Positions 11,761 through 24,470 of a stretch of 64,000 nucleotides of DNA are shown one piece after another (the first letter of the stretch is position 1; every line of letters begins with the position of its first letter). This DNA comes from Taenia hydatigena (taxonomy: Eukaryota > Platyhelminthes > Cestoda > Cyclophyllidea > Taeniidae): NCBI GenBank assembly GCA_036345935.2, contig JADWOT020000004.1, positions 18,593,423 to 18,657,422 on the forward strand, in the 5' to 3' direction. The notes under the pieces were generated by a model. That model was given only the letters and a program-made list of their open reading frames with translations. It did no database searches and was not told the DNA's origin. Position numbers and translations under genes: made by a program.

Positions 11761-12625
11761 TGTAACGTCCCGAGACTTCCTTGAAGGCAAAAGAAAGCAT
11801 AATATCATGGCAGAATACACGCATATTCAATAGAGAGAGGGAATGGAGCTGCTGACATGGACCGGACGCCAGCCCACACGGCTCGGGCAGTATGGCCATT
11901 TAAGTGACCGTAATTAAAAGCGGCAGTCAAACAAACAAAGCATTGCATTGCCCTTCTCTCCTTTCAAGCGTCGTCCCCGATGCTCCTCTTGGTAGACCTC
12001 CCGCATCAGCCATCACAGCATTATCAGTGCTGCAGAGAAGCACCTACAAGCTAACCGTACCAGTCGCCGTCATTCGACGCGACGTCCGTGATCCCTCTTA
12101 GCAGTTCGGCTGAACTTGGAGTTCCGTTCGGCCTGGAAAATAAATTCGGAGAAAGAAGTTTTGCCGACCATCGGTGTGTCCGCAGGGAGACGCTAGTACA
12201 CCGGTCTCCTTAAGTAGGTATATTAGGGAAATCTCCGCAACGAAACTTTTCCAGGTGGTTCAAGGCTAGGGTCGTTTCGGTTGTTAATAGATTTCTCGCA
12301 GAACACGGGAATGGGGTGGATGCCGACGGCGGACGCGGTCCTCAGCCCTTCTGTTACAGGGTGTCAGAGATTCTCCCATTCCTAGCCCATGCATTTCTTT
12401 CGCACCGCTACAATATGCCACAGGTGGTACAGATCGGGCTAGAAATCCTATAAAGTCGAGTCAGCTTTCCACTGCCACCAATACAGCGTCCCGAGACTTC
12501 CCTGAAAGCAACAAAGGGATAATACTAGGGCAGAATATGGGGCTGCTGGCACGCGGCTAGGTCAGTTTCGGCCAACTAAGTGGCCGAAACTGAAACCGGC
12601 GGTCCAGAGCAAACGAAGCATTACA
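11761..12625 (+). mobile_element. LTR-flanked short non-autonomous element (TRIM-like), copy with TSD
   Basis: This 865-bp element has direct terminal repeats. The left repeat is 11761-11947, from TGTAACGTCCCGAG to CATTGCA. The right repeat is about 12482-12625, starting near ACAGCGTCCCGAG and ending CATTACA, with an internal deletion. The interior (about 530 bp) encodes no protein. Ends TG...CA and a 5-bp target duplication are classical LTR-element features. The total size under 1 kb and lack of gag or pol fit a terminal-repeat retrotransposon in miniature. The name is an inference from structure. Confidence 0.8.
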
Positions 12626-12630
12626 ATTAT

Positions 12631-14756
12631 GATTTTGTGCCTTGAACGAAGTCCACCCGGTTCAAATTAAACCTTTACTATTGTCTGCACCGGCCTTCAT
12701 GACTTCGCCAGTTGATTTTGTAACCAATTGGCGAAGTGACTTTCCAATATTTATGGACGACATGGGCGGTCGTGCCTATTATAGGTGTTTCTGATGTGTA
12801 GCAGCCACCCCATAGTTCATTGAATAGCAGGAATCTGATAAAGACCACCCCAAACATAGACCGCGTTTCGCCCACAAGGTCCCTCCATTCCTAATGCATA
12901 AATAGAAGTACTTGCAAACATTAAAACGTCAAAGTAAGAGACGATTAACTTGTTAGGAACACCGTTCTTGACAGTGATTTTTGAGGAACCCTTTAGGAGG
13001 AGAGGGAAGAGGTGCGGTAAATGTCGCCAAGCTCATCTTGCCAAATGCCCTTTATTGGCAGACGGTAGACAAGATAATTTGAAGGCACCCACCAGATGGA
13101 GTCAAGAAATGTCATTAATTGGGTCGTGGAAGTCGAGATGGATCCTTAATTATGGCCTCCAAGGTTGATGTTGAGATACCGGTGGGAATTTCTGACGATT
13201 CTTGACAAATTCGGTTGAAATTGCCAAAAGCTACCCACAACGTCGGCATTGTCCATTAGGCAGTACTACTGCCAATAAAATCCATGCGCCTGGGGCCATT
13301 ATGTCCGATCTGAAATCAAGCGGAAGGGTTCACCATGCTCACAGGCCGTTAACTAGATCCTCAACGACGCACATACGTACTAGTGAAATAGTGTTTTGAT
13401 ATTATCTTTGTTAACGAGAATAAACTGCGGATTAACTCAGCACAGCAAGCTCAATTCGTCCAGCAGACAAGCTCCACAATGCACGAAATGCATAGCCGTT
13501 GCAATGCTGCAGAAAACGACCAAATCCAATCACACACACTTTCTCCTCCTACTCTCATATTTCGCAATTCGGTTCATATCAAGTCGTAGTCTTCACTTTG
13601 TAATTCTCTCCAGTGCTAAAATGCATTTTATTCAAAACCCGACTAGGTCACATTTCTGTAAGCATTAATTAGAACGCCTTCGGGAATAACTCTCGGCCTG
13701 CAGCAGTCATAAACTAACCAGATGAAAGATTTCCGGTTCAATCGTTGTGTCCCAACGCCACATTTGCAATCATAGTCCAATTTCACTTTTTCACCGGTCC
13801 GTTGGCAGACCCAGTGCTAAGCGCTGACGTCCGCAGAACGATTCAATATTAGCAACATCTCATCCGCCCTGTGAAGAGTCAAATCACGCACACACACTGC
13901 ATGTCCATCTGCAGATTGTCATGACCTAATTTTTCGGGGGTAAAACAAAACCCGGAGCCAAATACATATGCGACCACTTGCAAAGTGAACGTGGAGAGAG
14001 AGGTATCGAATTTCACAACACAAAGCTCTCCTGATCTTGAACTGTAAGGGAAGGGTGCTTCATTCTGGATCTCACCTCCATCCGTGCTGCAAATTGCACA
14101 CAGAAGCTCATGTATCAATGCACAAGTTTTGACTGCACGGAGAGACAACCCACTGCGAATCACTGCCTGTCTGCTAACGTGACCCCTGTGAAAAATTCAT
14201 CTCCCCACATGAAAATTAAGCCACAGAAAACACCAGGTGTCACACAGGTTATTTGTACTCCTAAACGAAGAACAGAGGTACCTCACCCCCGATAGCAGAA
14301 ACCTCGAGAGCGCCCCATGCATGCAAAAGCACATGAAAGTGGAGACTAGCCCATCGACCAAAAACCACTAACTACCAATTTCATTAAAAGGTCGCGGTAT
14401 GAGATGCCGACGGAGGTAGGATGCCAGAGTACACCAGCAATCAGCGGACAAAACTGTCCTCATTCAATCCACTCGAAGACATCAGTATCCGCACCAAAAG
14501 GAGGAAAAGTCACCAGACACCAACGAAGTAAAACAAATTGACCATGGAGCAGAACCAACACCTGCTCACAAAACTAAATCTCACCACACAAACCTACTTA
14601 ATCCGAAACCTGGGATAAAAAGCCATCCCATGACCGCAAGACCAAAAATACTAAAGCCTCAAACACTTTAATCAAAGTCCACAAATTCGGGAAACCCATT
14701 CACTTTTAACAAAAGAATCAATCCAGAAAGCAGAAGAACTTCACCATTTGTACAAC
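12631..14756. other. Intergenic, nothing recognised
   Basis: Only short open frames are present, with no recognisable product. The sequence from 13440 to 14760 is the downstream region of RPL24 on the minus strand. Confidence 0.4.
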
Positions 14757-14762
14757 TTTAAT
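14757..14762 (-). terminator. ATTAAA polyadenylation signal of RPL24
   Basis: The minus strand reads ATTAAA about 23 bases after the RPL24 stop codon, which implies a very short 3' UTR. Confidence 0.5.
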
Positions 14763-14784
14763 TATCAACAGTGTGGGTCTTAAG

Positions 14785-15569
14785 TTAGAATCGCTTGCCA
14801 CCTTTCTGAGCCGGCTTACTGACCTTCTTTGCAGCCCTCTGTTGTTGTTTTTGGCCAGGTCCTGCACTTTGTTTTTTCTTCATTTCTGCCTTTTTAGCTC
14901 TCTTTTCAGCCTCCTTAGCCTTCTGTTTTTCTTTTATAGCTCGCATAGCCTGCTCGCGCATCGCCTTACGGACTTCGGGGTTCTGGTTGCGTTTGGCCAT
15001 AATTTCAGTAAGGCTGGCTCCGGCGAAGGCGCGAGCGGTCTTAGTAACCTTCTTGGTGCGTTTTTTGATGAGTTCCTCAACAGCACCCTTCTTGTACTTG
15101 CGACGGTAAAGAACAGTCCAGCTGACCTCACGTGGATTGCGCTTCAGGTAGTGCGAGCGCTCGCATTTGGAACTAAGGAAATAAAATTGGCGGCCATCAC
15201 CACGAATGGCACGTTTTCCATGGCCCGGATAGACCTTGTATCCACTGTAGGAGCAGACTTCCAACCTAAGTTTTGTAATAAAGCATTGATGCTCAGCTTA
15301 AGCAATGTGGAGTGGTCAGGTAAAACACAAGACAAAATTAACAAAATAATATAGAAAACAAATCGAATCAAAAAGGCAGACAACCAGAACGTTGAAAGTA
15401 ATCGACTCAAAAACACCTGCTGTCTCAGCAACCATCAATGCATGTGTAAAGCTCGTGTACCGAACCACACCCTGTCACATGTAAAAATATCGGAAAGATG
15501 CACCGCTTCTATTAAGAAAAAACCCCAATAAACAAACCCGACCCTAAAACCACACGCAACTTACTTCAT
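14785..15569 (-). CDS. RPL24: 60S ribosomal protein L24 (eL24)
   Basis: A component of the large cytosolic ribosomal subunit, sitting at the intersubunit bridge. There are two exons on the minus strand: 15565-15569 (ATGAA, donor GTAAGT) and 14785-15265 (acceptor AACTTAG). The intron is 299 bp, and the protein is 161 residues against about 157 in other animals. The first exon carries only the start codon plus two bases, so the frame in the second exon opens at a leucine codon (TTG), which is not the true start. The N-terminus has the [13 protein letters not shown] motif of the zinc-binding-derived fold. It is followed by the [20 protein letters not shown] and [13 protein letters not shown] blocks typical of eL24, and a lysine/alanine-rich tail. 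The identification is firm. A further AG acceptor-like site lies 19 bases upstream of the ATG. Confidence 0.97.
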
Positions 15570-18500
15570 GGCTCAAGCACTTATTCTAGTTAAGACAGAT
15601 TAAAACAAACTGCGAATGTTCCATTTCGCATTTAATTATTAGAAAACCACTTCAAGAATTTGTGCTGATTAAAAACCAGCTTTTTATTTTTTATTGCGAG
15701 AATTTTTTACTCTGCGGTGATTAACTTCGTCCTAAAAACTGCTCATCTCTCCGCCTTTATATGGGGTTGATTGTGGCCGGTTATTTCCTAAAACACATCT
15801 GATTATGTAATTCACGACCGTGAGATCGTGCTAGTCAGTATTACTTTAACAACAATGCCTAGTTATCGCGACAGCTATAAGCCAATCAAGGATTCATTTT
15901 TACAAAATCTGACTGCGTATCGCATTTCCCATTGGTCCCCTTAACTTGAGGACCCTATAAAATGCGGACTGTGCTGGTTTTGGTCCTTGGATAGAGATGA
16001 AGGCTCGGACGTCTGTTGTTGGCTGGTGGCAAGATACTGGCGAAGCTGAGGGGTCAATAATTGTCAGCTTCGTCTGGTCTTGCTGCATGCCTCAATAATA
16101 AGCAGCATTTGAATGACCTAGCAGTACAGTTGCCACGGTAAATTAACTTTGGCCTGATAATTGGCCCTTAATTTTCTTTCCGTTTTAAAAGCAATAAGAT
16201 CCTTTCGAGCGCATAGTTTGTTTTTTTTCCTTCTTGATTTTTCATGAGTATATGGTTTGGCATTGTCAAGGGCACAAAAATCTCAGCGTGAAAAATGGAA
16301 TAGCTTACTTTCTATCTTGCTCTTGCTGAATTTTTTTGTTTAGCATTCATTAATAGCCATTTTTTACGACATTATGCGTTTGTATCAAAGATGATTGTAT
16401 TAGTTGTTCTGGGTGATGGAAAAAGACGACTTACGTTTCTAAATGTCATGTTTTTTTGGTTCTACAGGACTTCATTATTTCGGTGAGTGGATATGCCTTA
16501 ATGCGGTAGCGTGAGCCTTTTGATAAACTTTACGAAAAATACACTTCGCTTACCATTGAGATACACCATCTACGAAAAGTTGGCTGCGGTGAGTGTGTTT
16601 AAGAGGCTTTTGAATTCATTGCCTTTGTATCAATGTTACCATTAACAATTTTTTTGTTCTCTCTCAAACTGTACCTAGAGATCTATTCATTAGTTTTCAT
16701 CTCTTTTCATTACAAGGTTACCCACATTTTGACATAATTTCTGCTTAGCTAAAGTCAATCGTGAATGTGGTCTTGTAAGCAGGCATTTTCATCATTCAAT
16801 GCTTGGGTAATCGTGATGCCCTATCCAGCGTCTGATCGTCATAAACTGATTATCAGTTCCATTCCTGTTGAGACCGTTTGTGGGGTTAACTTGTGTTCTC
16901 AATCCACCCAAACATCCTGTTTCTCCACCCCCCAATCAGTGCCAGAGTATTTAGTGAAACTCCAGTTCCTCGAACTAAACTAGATATTTGAAATCATCTT
17001 GCACCCAAATTAATGGTCTGTTAAGTTGCCGTTCGGCACCAGATATATTTTATTGGGCTGCTTGAAGGTGAATGTTCCACTCCCTGCGTTAATCCACTCG
17101 AAATTCACCAGAGTTTTGCCAACTGAATAGTCTGGACCAGCGGAGAAGTTGGGTGGTGATGACAGAACTGGTTCGGTTTCTAGCTAACATGGTGAGCAGC
17201 ATTACCAGATTCAAATGTCTCCCTATTGTTTTGGGCGATACTATTGTTAGCATAATTCATTTTTTAGTCTAATTCGTCTTTGCTGATCATTGCCTACTAC
17301 TCTCATTAGTCCATCCGTACCAAGATGCTGGTGGTAGTTAGCTCAACCTATTCGGCATTGGCACCTGTCTCTGAGGGAATTCAACAGTCGCAGCCCCAAA
17401 GAAGACAATCTCTATGTAGCTTTTTGCCGTCCATGAGCAAAGAACTCTCTGTATCTACTTCTTTTTCTGGGACAGCACTTGCTACACCAGGAACAATTAA
17501 TTTGCCAAGGAGAACTTTTGCTGGTAGCAAGTCATCCGACATTAATTCAGTAACATTATGCCGATTGATTATGTTTGCAAATGAGACTTTGATGCAAGGC
17601 TTTAGGACCGTTGTCGTAGTCCTACGATCGGCCACGTATTTCGTTTCTACAGCGCTACTGCCATTTCTGGTGTGTGTTCATTGTCTTCAACCATTTCGTG
17701 AACAGGTCGCCATTTCTTCCTCTCATAGACTAATCTTTTGGCAAAATTTTGGCATAGAAGTTGATAAAGACGACAACAAGAGTATAATGGTTCTCCAGCT
17801 GCATAGAACATCTAGACCGAACTAGGACTAGTGAGTTTACCAAAGGGGACGATGCAAATTTTTGAGGAGCACAGTCGACATTCAACTTTTCAATCCTTAT
17901 AGTACCTTGGTAGTAAACTAATAACTAGGCCGTGGAAAGATTTATCAGCATAGTTGAACCATCCCAGGACGGCCGGGAGAGAGAAAGATTGTTCTTACCC
18001 GACCCACATCAATCTTTCATCTATTGTCATGCTCCTCATCTGCTTAATGAATGCTCTTTACCTGGAATGATTCACTCCAATGATGAGGACTGGGCGCAAA
18101 CCACTACAGTCGAAACCGTCAGGTCATCCTTGGCTGTGAAACCTACGTACAGTACAAGCATTTGGTCGGTGAGCGACTGGGTGCTCAATCACCGCACAAA
18201 CTGCCCAAGTCTTCGTCATCTCAATTGACGGTGTCTTAAGTGGACACTACTCTTTAGTATTTCCTCATCTCAGTATCGCCCCCACAAACATTCGTTTTCT
18301 ATCTTACTTAAATCTTCATAATTTGTTTAAATTGCCGCACCCAAAGTGGACAGGAAGGTAGCATCCATCCGAGCCTCCCACCAAGTCAAAAATCATCATT
18401 CACTGCGTGAGAATTCCCATTGTGTACTCTGGACCCACTAGGCCATCTATTTACCGGTTTCTGTAAGCATAATCGTCCCAACCTCGTTTGCTGATTTGCC

Positions 18501-19920
18501 TTCTTTTTAACAAATGCTGATAGCTCTCCTGTATTTCGCCAAAAGGCTCTAATCAAAAGTTGGAACTGCACGCCGGGACGTAGTCAACGGAACTGTGAAG
18601 ACAACCAAGGGAGGTCCAGGAACAAGGCGCCTTGACAATCCATTGGGGATATTGGTATGAAAAATGGCAGACGCTGTTTAATTTATAGAGCAAAATACTT
18701 TCATGTATTCTAATCCTTAGGTTTGTCACTTGAAAGGAATTGCTTCCAGCTTAGTCAAGCATCCTAGTCCCGTTTTATAGTTCTTGGGTGACACTAATTT
18801 CTATTTTTCCTAAAACAAGAACCCCCGGAGTCTACTTTAATGCTCTTGATCTGCCTTGTTGCAACAAATTAGGCAAAATTAACAGTTATCATCGTCCACT
18901 TATTTGCTAACGCCAAACCTCAACAAGAAATTCGGGGCGTCACATATATGTGACGCTGGTAGGAACGATTTTATGAATCGGACATTTATGTGTCTTTTTG
19001 CATTTTAAAAACACTAAACGCAACAACATTTTCGTGTGCTTGTGTGTGGGTGCGTTGTGTTAGAAAAGATTCTCATGCCAATGACCCAAGTGGCCTGGCC
19101 AATCAACTTTCTCACGATACCTTCAGGCCGTTTCAGATGAAATTTTCCATTTTTTGTAATGCATGTTTTTAGCTTCTCTTTCCGCTGTGTTAATGCCTTC
19201 AGCAGCAAAGAGTGAATTATTTTGTGCGTAAAATTCTCAAATAACATGTGGAGTGTTTGTTAGTGCAGAATGCCTCGTTTAGTTTACCTTTCTCCCTCCT
19301 AAGGGTTACAGTCTTTTTTTTTTTTTCATGATAATTATTCCTAAAAAATGTTGGCATTGGGAAGAAAGATTAAGGCACTAATAGGTATTGCATCTTTGAG
19401 CATCGCTTGTTGCCATGACCTCTTGTAACCTTTAGCAACTTGTAGCTTAAACGCAGTCTTTAGTCCAAATAATGCTTTTCACCTTCCCTCGGAGTTGGAT
19501 GACCTCATGTGGGGTAGAGAATTGGAGGAGAAGAAGAAGAGTGGATTAGGGACGACGGCATCTTGTACGGCGAGTTAGCAGGCTGTTGACAACGTTGTCG
19601 TCAACAGTTTCCACCAAATAAAGAAATTCTTATTGCTATTTTTGATGCGCTTACAAAATGTTGGAATAGAAAAACCATCAAAAATACCTCCCATTCTTCA
19701 TCAATCCTCCTCCTCCTCCCTTGGAGAAAGTGTAGGTCTCCTCCTTGTTGTTTTGTCAGTGGCACATAGAAGAACTGGGAGACCAAGGCGGGAGAAATGC
19801 ACTGCTAAACAGCCGGTGTAATTAAACATACAAATCAACAAAATGAATTAAATTAGTACTTAAAAGCTGCTGTGAATGGTGCTGCAAGACAGAAAGGAAT
19901 AGTACTAATTGAGGAATATC
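15570..19920. other. Gene-poor interval
   Basis: I recognise no gene. A 166-codon open frame on the plus strand (17325-17825) overlaps an 84-codon frame on the minus strand (17381-17635). Neither resembles a family I know, and frames of this length occur by chance in a window this size. A perfect 20-bp palindrome is present at 18937-18956. Confidence 0.4.
18937..18956. repeat. Perfect 20-bp palindrome (hairpin-forming)
   Basis: GCGTCACATA is followed directly by its reverse complement. A similar hairpin with stem GCGCCAC/GTGGCGC lies at 52447-52466. Confidence 0.8.
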
Positions 19921-21579
19921 TACAGAGCTCCCAAGACTTCTCTGAAGGCGCAAGAAGGCATGACACTCGGAGAGGGGCGATTGCAGGCGCGAGTCAGGGG
20001 ATCCGTCACCAAAACCGAGAGTTGGACTAAGAATTGAAGCGTTACTACATTTCCTTCATTAAAATTTAGGCTCTTAAAAATTTCGATTTGTTACTGCCCT
20101 AAGCCGATATTTCTTTCTTTTACTATTCTAGATAGTGTCACCCACCTCATGTGTGAGTAAATGTAGGGGAGAGGGTTGGAGAAGGTAAAACCGCACTACT
20201 CTCAGGTAGTATTTTCGCAACCACATTCTAGAATTCTGTTCCACTTGTTCTCATATGCGATTTTTATTCGAAAACATCCCAATTTTTTTATTAAAACGAA
20301 AATTGAATTGGCGCAGTTAAAGTATGAGCCTTGCATTCGGTGCCGTGGTCAGTGCACAAAGAACTCCCAAGGCGCAGGATTGGGATGCACCTATGGTGGT
20401 GCGGGTGTGTGTGTGTGTGTGTGTAAGCAGGCTGTTCCAAAAGGTGGACAGGCTGCGTGGGCTACACACCCGTTGCGATCGATGGTGCGTGGACGACCAC
20501 ACTTCTTGGTGCATGGTCAGTCAATGCTACTGAAATGCGGGTTCGACTTTTAAGTAGGCACTTCTGCCCTTTGAACGCTTTTCTAGGGTTGTTGATGTGA
20601 CTGAAAATGGTGATAGGTATGGCGAAGGAAGAAAACTTACTCAGGCAGAGCATTTATTCCTATTAGCTTGGCTTGGAGGTCAGATCATCTGGAGAAGGTA
20701 CGTTTGGGTGATTTTCTACAAAATCCGAGAGCTAAACAATCAACCAAAGTATTGCGAACCTCCTTTCCCCTTTTAGGTGCCCTTCTTGGTGCTCTCTCGG
20801 CCACAAAGCAATCAGTGCTGTAAGAAAATCTCACGAGCCAACCAAGCCAGTCATCAAACTTCCATGCAGCTGAGAAGACCATTGACCACAGCGTCACTGG
20901 TCCTCGGCGGCAATTCCATTGAACCAGAGGTTTAAACCCGTGTGGAAATTGTGTTAAGAAAATGTACTGGCTACCTTGCTTATAATTACTGACCTAAAAC
21001 AAGGATCACATAACAAAGGGCGGGATTCAATAGTTTTGTAGGAGTAGTTTCGAATTTAATTCGCGTTGCCTTTTTTTCACCTTAGCGCTGCCGTGTCTTA
21101 TTTACTTAAGTTCTCTCCAGCCAGTAAAGTGGTGGAGGAGGTGTTGAGTGTTTACATTATTGAAATCTTCATGTATGTGTGGTAGACAGCTCCATTACCA
21201 ACTTTCCTGGATGGCTCATGGCTAGTGTTGCTTTAATAGTTAATTGTTAATGCCAAAAGCAGATGTCCTCCCGGTTATTCTGTTAGGGTCATCACCAAAC
21301 TGTTTTTGAAGCATGTGCACTTATTCCGCCCCTCTGAGGTTTATCACAAAGTGGTAGAAATTAGGGCAGATGTCCTTTAAGATCGAGTTTGCTTACTACT
21401 TCCGCTAACGTGGTGCCCCAAGAATCTCCTGAAGACGATGGAAGACGCGGTACTCAGGCAGAACGCACATTATAGATATACAACCTACTAGCCAGCCCAC
21501 AGGATGTAGGTAAATGACAGCACACAAAAGCGATCCCTTTGCCAAAACCAAGAATTAAGTAGCCATCCATCGCATTACA
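19921..21579 (+). mobile_element. Second LTR-element subfamily, degraded copy
   Basis: A left LTR-like segment at about 19921-20047 (CCCAAGACTTCTCTGAAGGC, GAGAGTTGGACTAAG) and a right one at 21411-21579 (ending CGCATTACA) resemble the terminal repeats of the other elements. Part of the interior (about 20840-21260) matches the interior of the element at 24471-25468, for example AGTTCTCTCCAGCCA and the GTGGAGGAGG block. About 600 bp in between (20050-20640) is unexplained and may be a later insertion. No coding sequence and no target duplication are visible. Boundaries are tentative. Confidence 0.5.
20408..20424. repeat. GT microsatellite
   Basis: A short (GT)n run. Confidence 0.8.
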
Positions 21580-24470
21580 TTAGGTGCCTCAAATCTTCTA
21601 AAATCATAATTTAACTCACTGTTCATTTGTATGAAATTCCCATGATAAAAGTCATTGAACTCTACATGTTAATTTGCAACTCTTGTCCATCATCACAGTA
21701 ACGCGATCAAATTGTAATCGGATACGAGGTGTTTAGGCGATTGCAACCTCCGCACCGAAGGCCCTTTATTATGGACCGCTGACCCAGCACTTTAATCTGC
21801 GTAAAGTGTAACTAAAAAGATTTGAATAAATCTGTGCTTTAACCAGGTATAGGCGCAAGTGTCGTTTTTTGGGCGCCACACGCGCACCTGTGCGCGCACA
21901 TAAATGCGTACGCACGGAACTCGCTCGCTGATTGGATGCATGGCCTCTGCTCGCGTCCAGTGTGCACTACGCAGAGGGGCTCGACCCAGATTGAGGCCGT
22001 TGCGTCGATCAGATTTCCCCTTGCAGATTCGCAAACTGTTACCATGGCCTGTTTTAATTAAAAAGCAACAACTTATTTATCTCCGGTCTTCTTCTACTAG
22101 TTTATGGTGTTTTAGTGGTTTTTTATATCCATTTCAAAAGTGATTCACAGCTTATTGTTTAATGATTGGTTAGTGTTATGTAAAATTTACACCAATCTGG
22201 TAAAGTTATGAAACACAGGTGCGTTGGGAGGGTATACTTTAAACGAGCCTTAGTGATCTCAGGAGCCTTCAGGAGAATTGAAAATAACTGTGCTATGGAA
22301 GGAAAGACTACTGCGATCATGTTTCTGATGGCACCCGTTTTTTATCGTTCAAAGAACTGAAATTTTTCTTGATCAGGGCGTTTACATGTGAATCTTTTTT
22401 TTCCTTTGACATTTTATTCACCTCATCGCTGGAAGGTGATTCGCCATTATGACATTCGAGCTAACAAACTCTTGGCGTTGCAGTGATTACAACGTTTACT
22501 GACTTAAGTCAAATGATGACGGAAACTTTTGCATTGGCTAAGCTCTACACCAAAATAGCATTGAAGTAGGACGTTCGTTGTGAACGATTAAAACCGGAGA
22601 AACTCGCGGGGAAAAGGTTGGTGAAACTACGTTGGTTGTTGGTTAAAACCTTAATCTTACGTTCTAAATAAGAAATAGCAATGCACTAAGATGCAATTCA
22701 AACCAACGAAATTGTTATTATAAGAATTGCTTGTAAAATTGACGTAAAATTACGTCTTTTTGTGCTGGAAGGGGATAGAAGTAATCTGGATATGCGACCG
22801 AGTAGCACTAATTTGGCGATAAATTGGAGATGGTGTAGAAAATTATTCAACCAGGATACAAGACGCTTCTTTTTTGTGGTTCTGATTTAAGACTCTCAAA
22901 ACGCACTTACTGGGATACATCACTCATTTTGACCCCACTAACTCCTTATTCCGCCTGCATATTAGTAACAAAGGCGTTCTTAGACTTACCATGTAATACC
23001 TTAACTTGTAATTCGGACACTAAAACACAATGGACATATGTATGCACTGCTCCCGGAGGTGGTGATGTGTATGGATGGTCCGTCCTGCTATCGAGGCCAT
23101 GGGAAGAAAGGAAGGCGATAGGCACTCATTTGTATGGGAAAGCCATAGCTCCACTTGTAAATAAACGGGCCTGTGTGACCACCTACTCCCTCTTCCTTCA
23201 CGCTAGTGTCTCCAAATGCGATAAAGCAGCTTACTTTTGCAAACAAAGTGATCTTCTAAACGCTTGGGTATAAGTTAAATGGAGAAAGCTTTTGTGAAAA
23301 TTGTAAAAGTGTGTGAAATATTGCTTGAGGTTGTCAATTGGAGTGATTGTTATTTGTACAGATTTGGCTGCCTTATGAAACCATTTTTAGCGTCTTCGTC
23401 GGTGTACGATGCGACTTTTTACCTGAGAAATGCTTCTATAGACTCCGCAAAATCAAGTGGCAAAAAGAACGTGAGCAATGTACCTTAGCGACACCGTAAA
23501 AAGAGAATTTCGGATGGTCGGGTAGGTTTATTCAGTCATAAGCTCAAACAAATTAAAAAATAATCATCTTTATCACACACCTGTGCTTCTACAGATTGGA
23601 CTAGTTTGCCCCTCCCTCATTTCCGTTGCCATTCTGGGGGCTAAATGACACCACCTGCGATCTTGAAATCGCCAAAGTTTTAATTACCTTGTCGCCCATT
23701 ATTTTCCCGTTTCTTAAAAAAATCGTAAACTCTTTTAAATGCTTTCAGGTCTTTTATCTGCTTTTCGTGAAAAATTTTACCTATATTTTGTTGTCACTTA
23801 AAACAGCCAAAATTGCATCCGAGAGCAACGCGAACCCACTTAAAGAGGCAGGATTTTTATTGGATCGTCCGATGCATGCGTGCGTGGAGTTGCACCAAGT
23901 CCAGCCAATGGGATGGAAATGCGCAGGCGCACATGCAATCGAAACACACACATGTCCCCATAACAGGGTGAACGTGGCGCCCAGATTTTGACCATCCTCA
24001 TGCATGGGTTAGTGCGGTGAATAATCCAAAGCCTCGCTGCTAAACACACACACACACACACTCAAGTCTTGCTTTCTTTTGAACACTATCCAAAAATTAC
24101 TCAAGTGCTCTTTTTTACATTAAGGCGCGGTTTAAAATAACAATTACCACAAGAAGGTAATAGCACCCTTCATAGGTGTGAAGGAATCTGATGATTGTCC
24201 CATTTTAGGTATGATAATCTCCGAAAAGGCGAAATTTTCAGGCTGCACAACTTTAATCCGAAATAGATTGATAAGTTTACGAGACTGCTGAAGGAAACTG
24301 AATATATTAAAATGTGCCTGCTCAACAATTCTTTTGTGAAGAGTCCGTGTATGCTAAAACTAAAGAGAACGTTTTCAAACAGCAAATTGTTGCATTTTGC
24401 TGGACATTAAGCACAAGAAGTTTCACCAGGGGTCAAATGCCATTTTTTATAAGAACAATGTTCCATTCAG
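21580..24470. other. Intergenic, nothing recognised
   Basis: AT-rich sequence with only short open frames. A CA microsatellite lies at about 24045-24060. No gene is supported. Confidence 0.4.

Noticed and set aside
15262..15264. TTG as the start codon of RPL24
   Set aside because: A splice acceptor (AACTTAG) directly precedes this point, and an ATGAA/GTAAGT first exon at 15565-15569 restores the conserved N-terminus in frame.
14773..15354. 193-codon open frame on the plus strand
   Set aside because: It is antisense to the RPL24 coding exon; the leucine/serine-rich translation is the mirror of its lysine-rich tail.
17325..17825. Overlapping open frames on both strands
   Set aside because: Each looks partly protein-like, but they conflict with each other and neither matches a family. 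I left them as non-coding pending a search.
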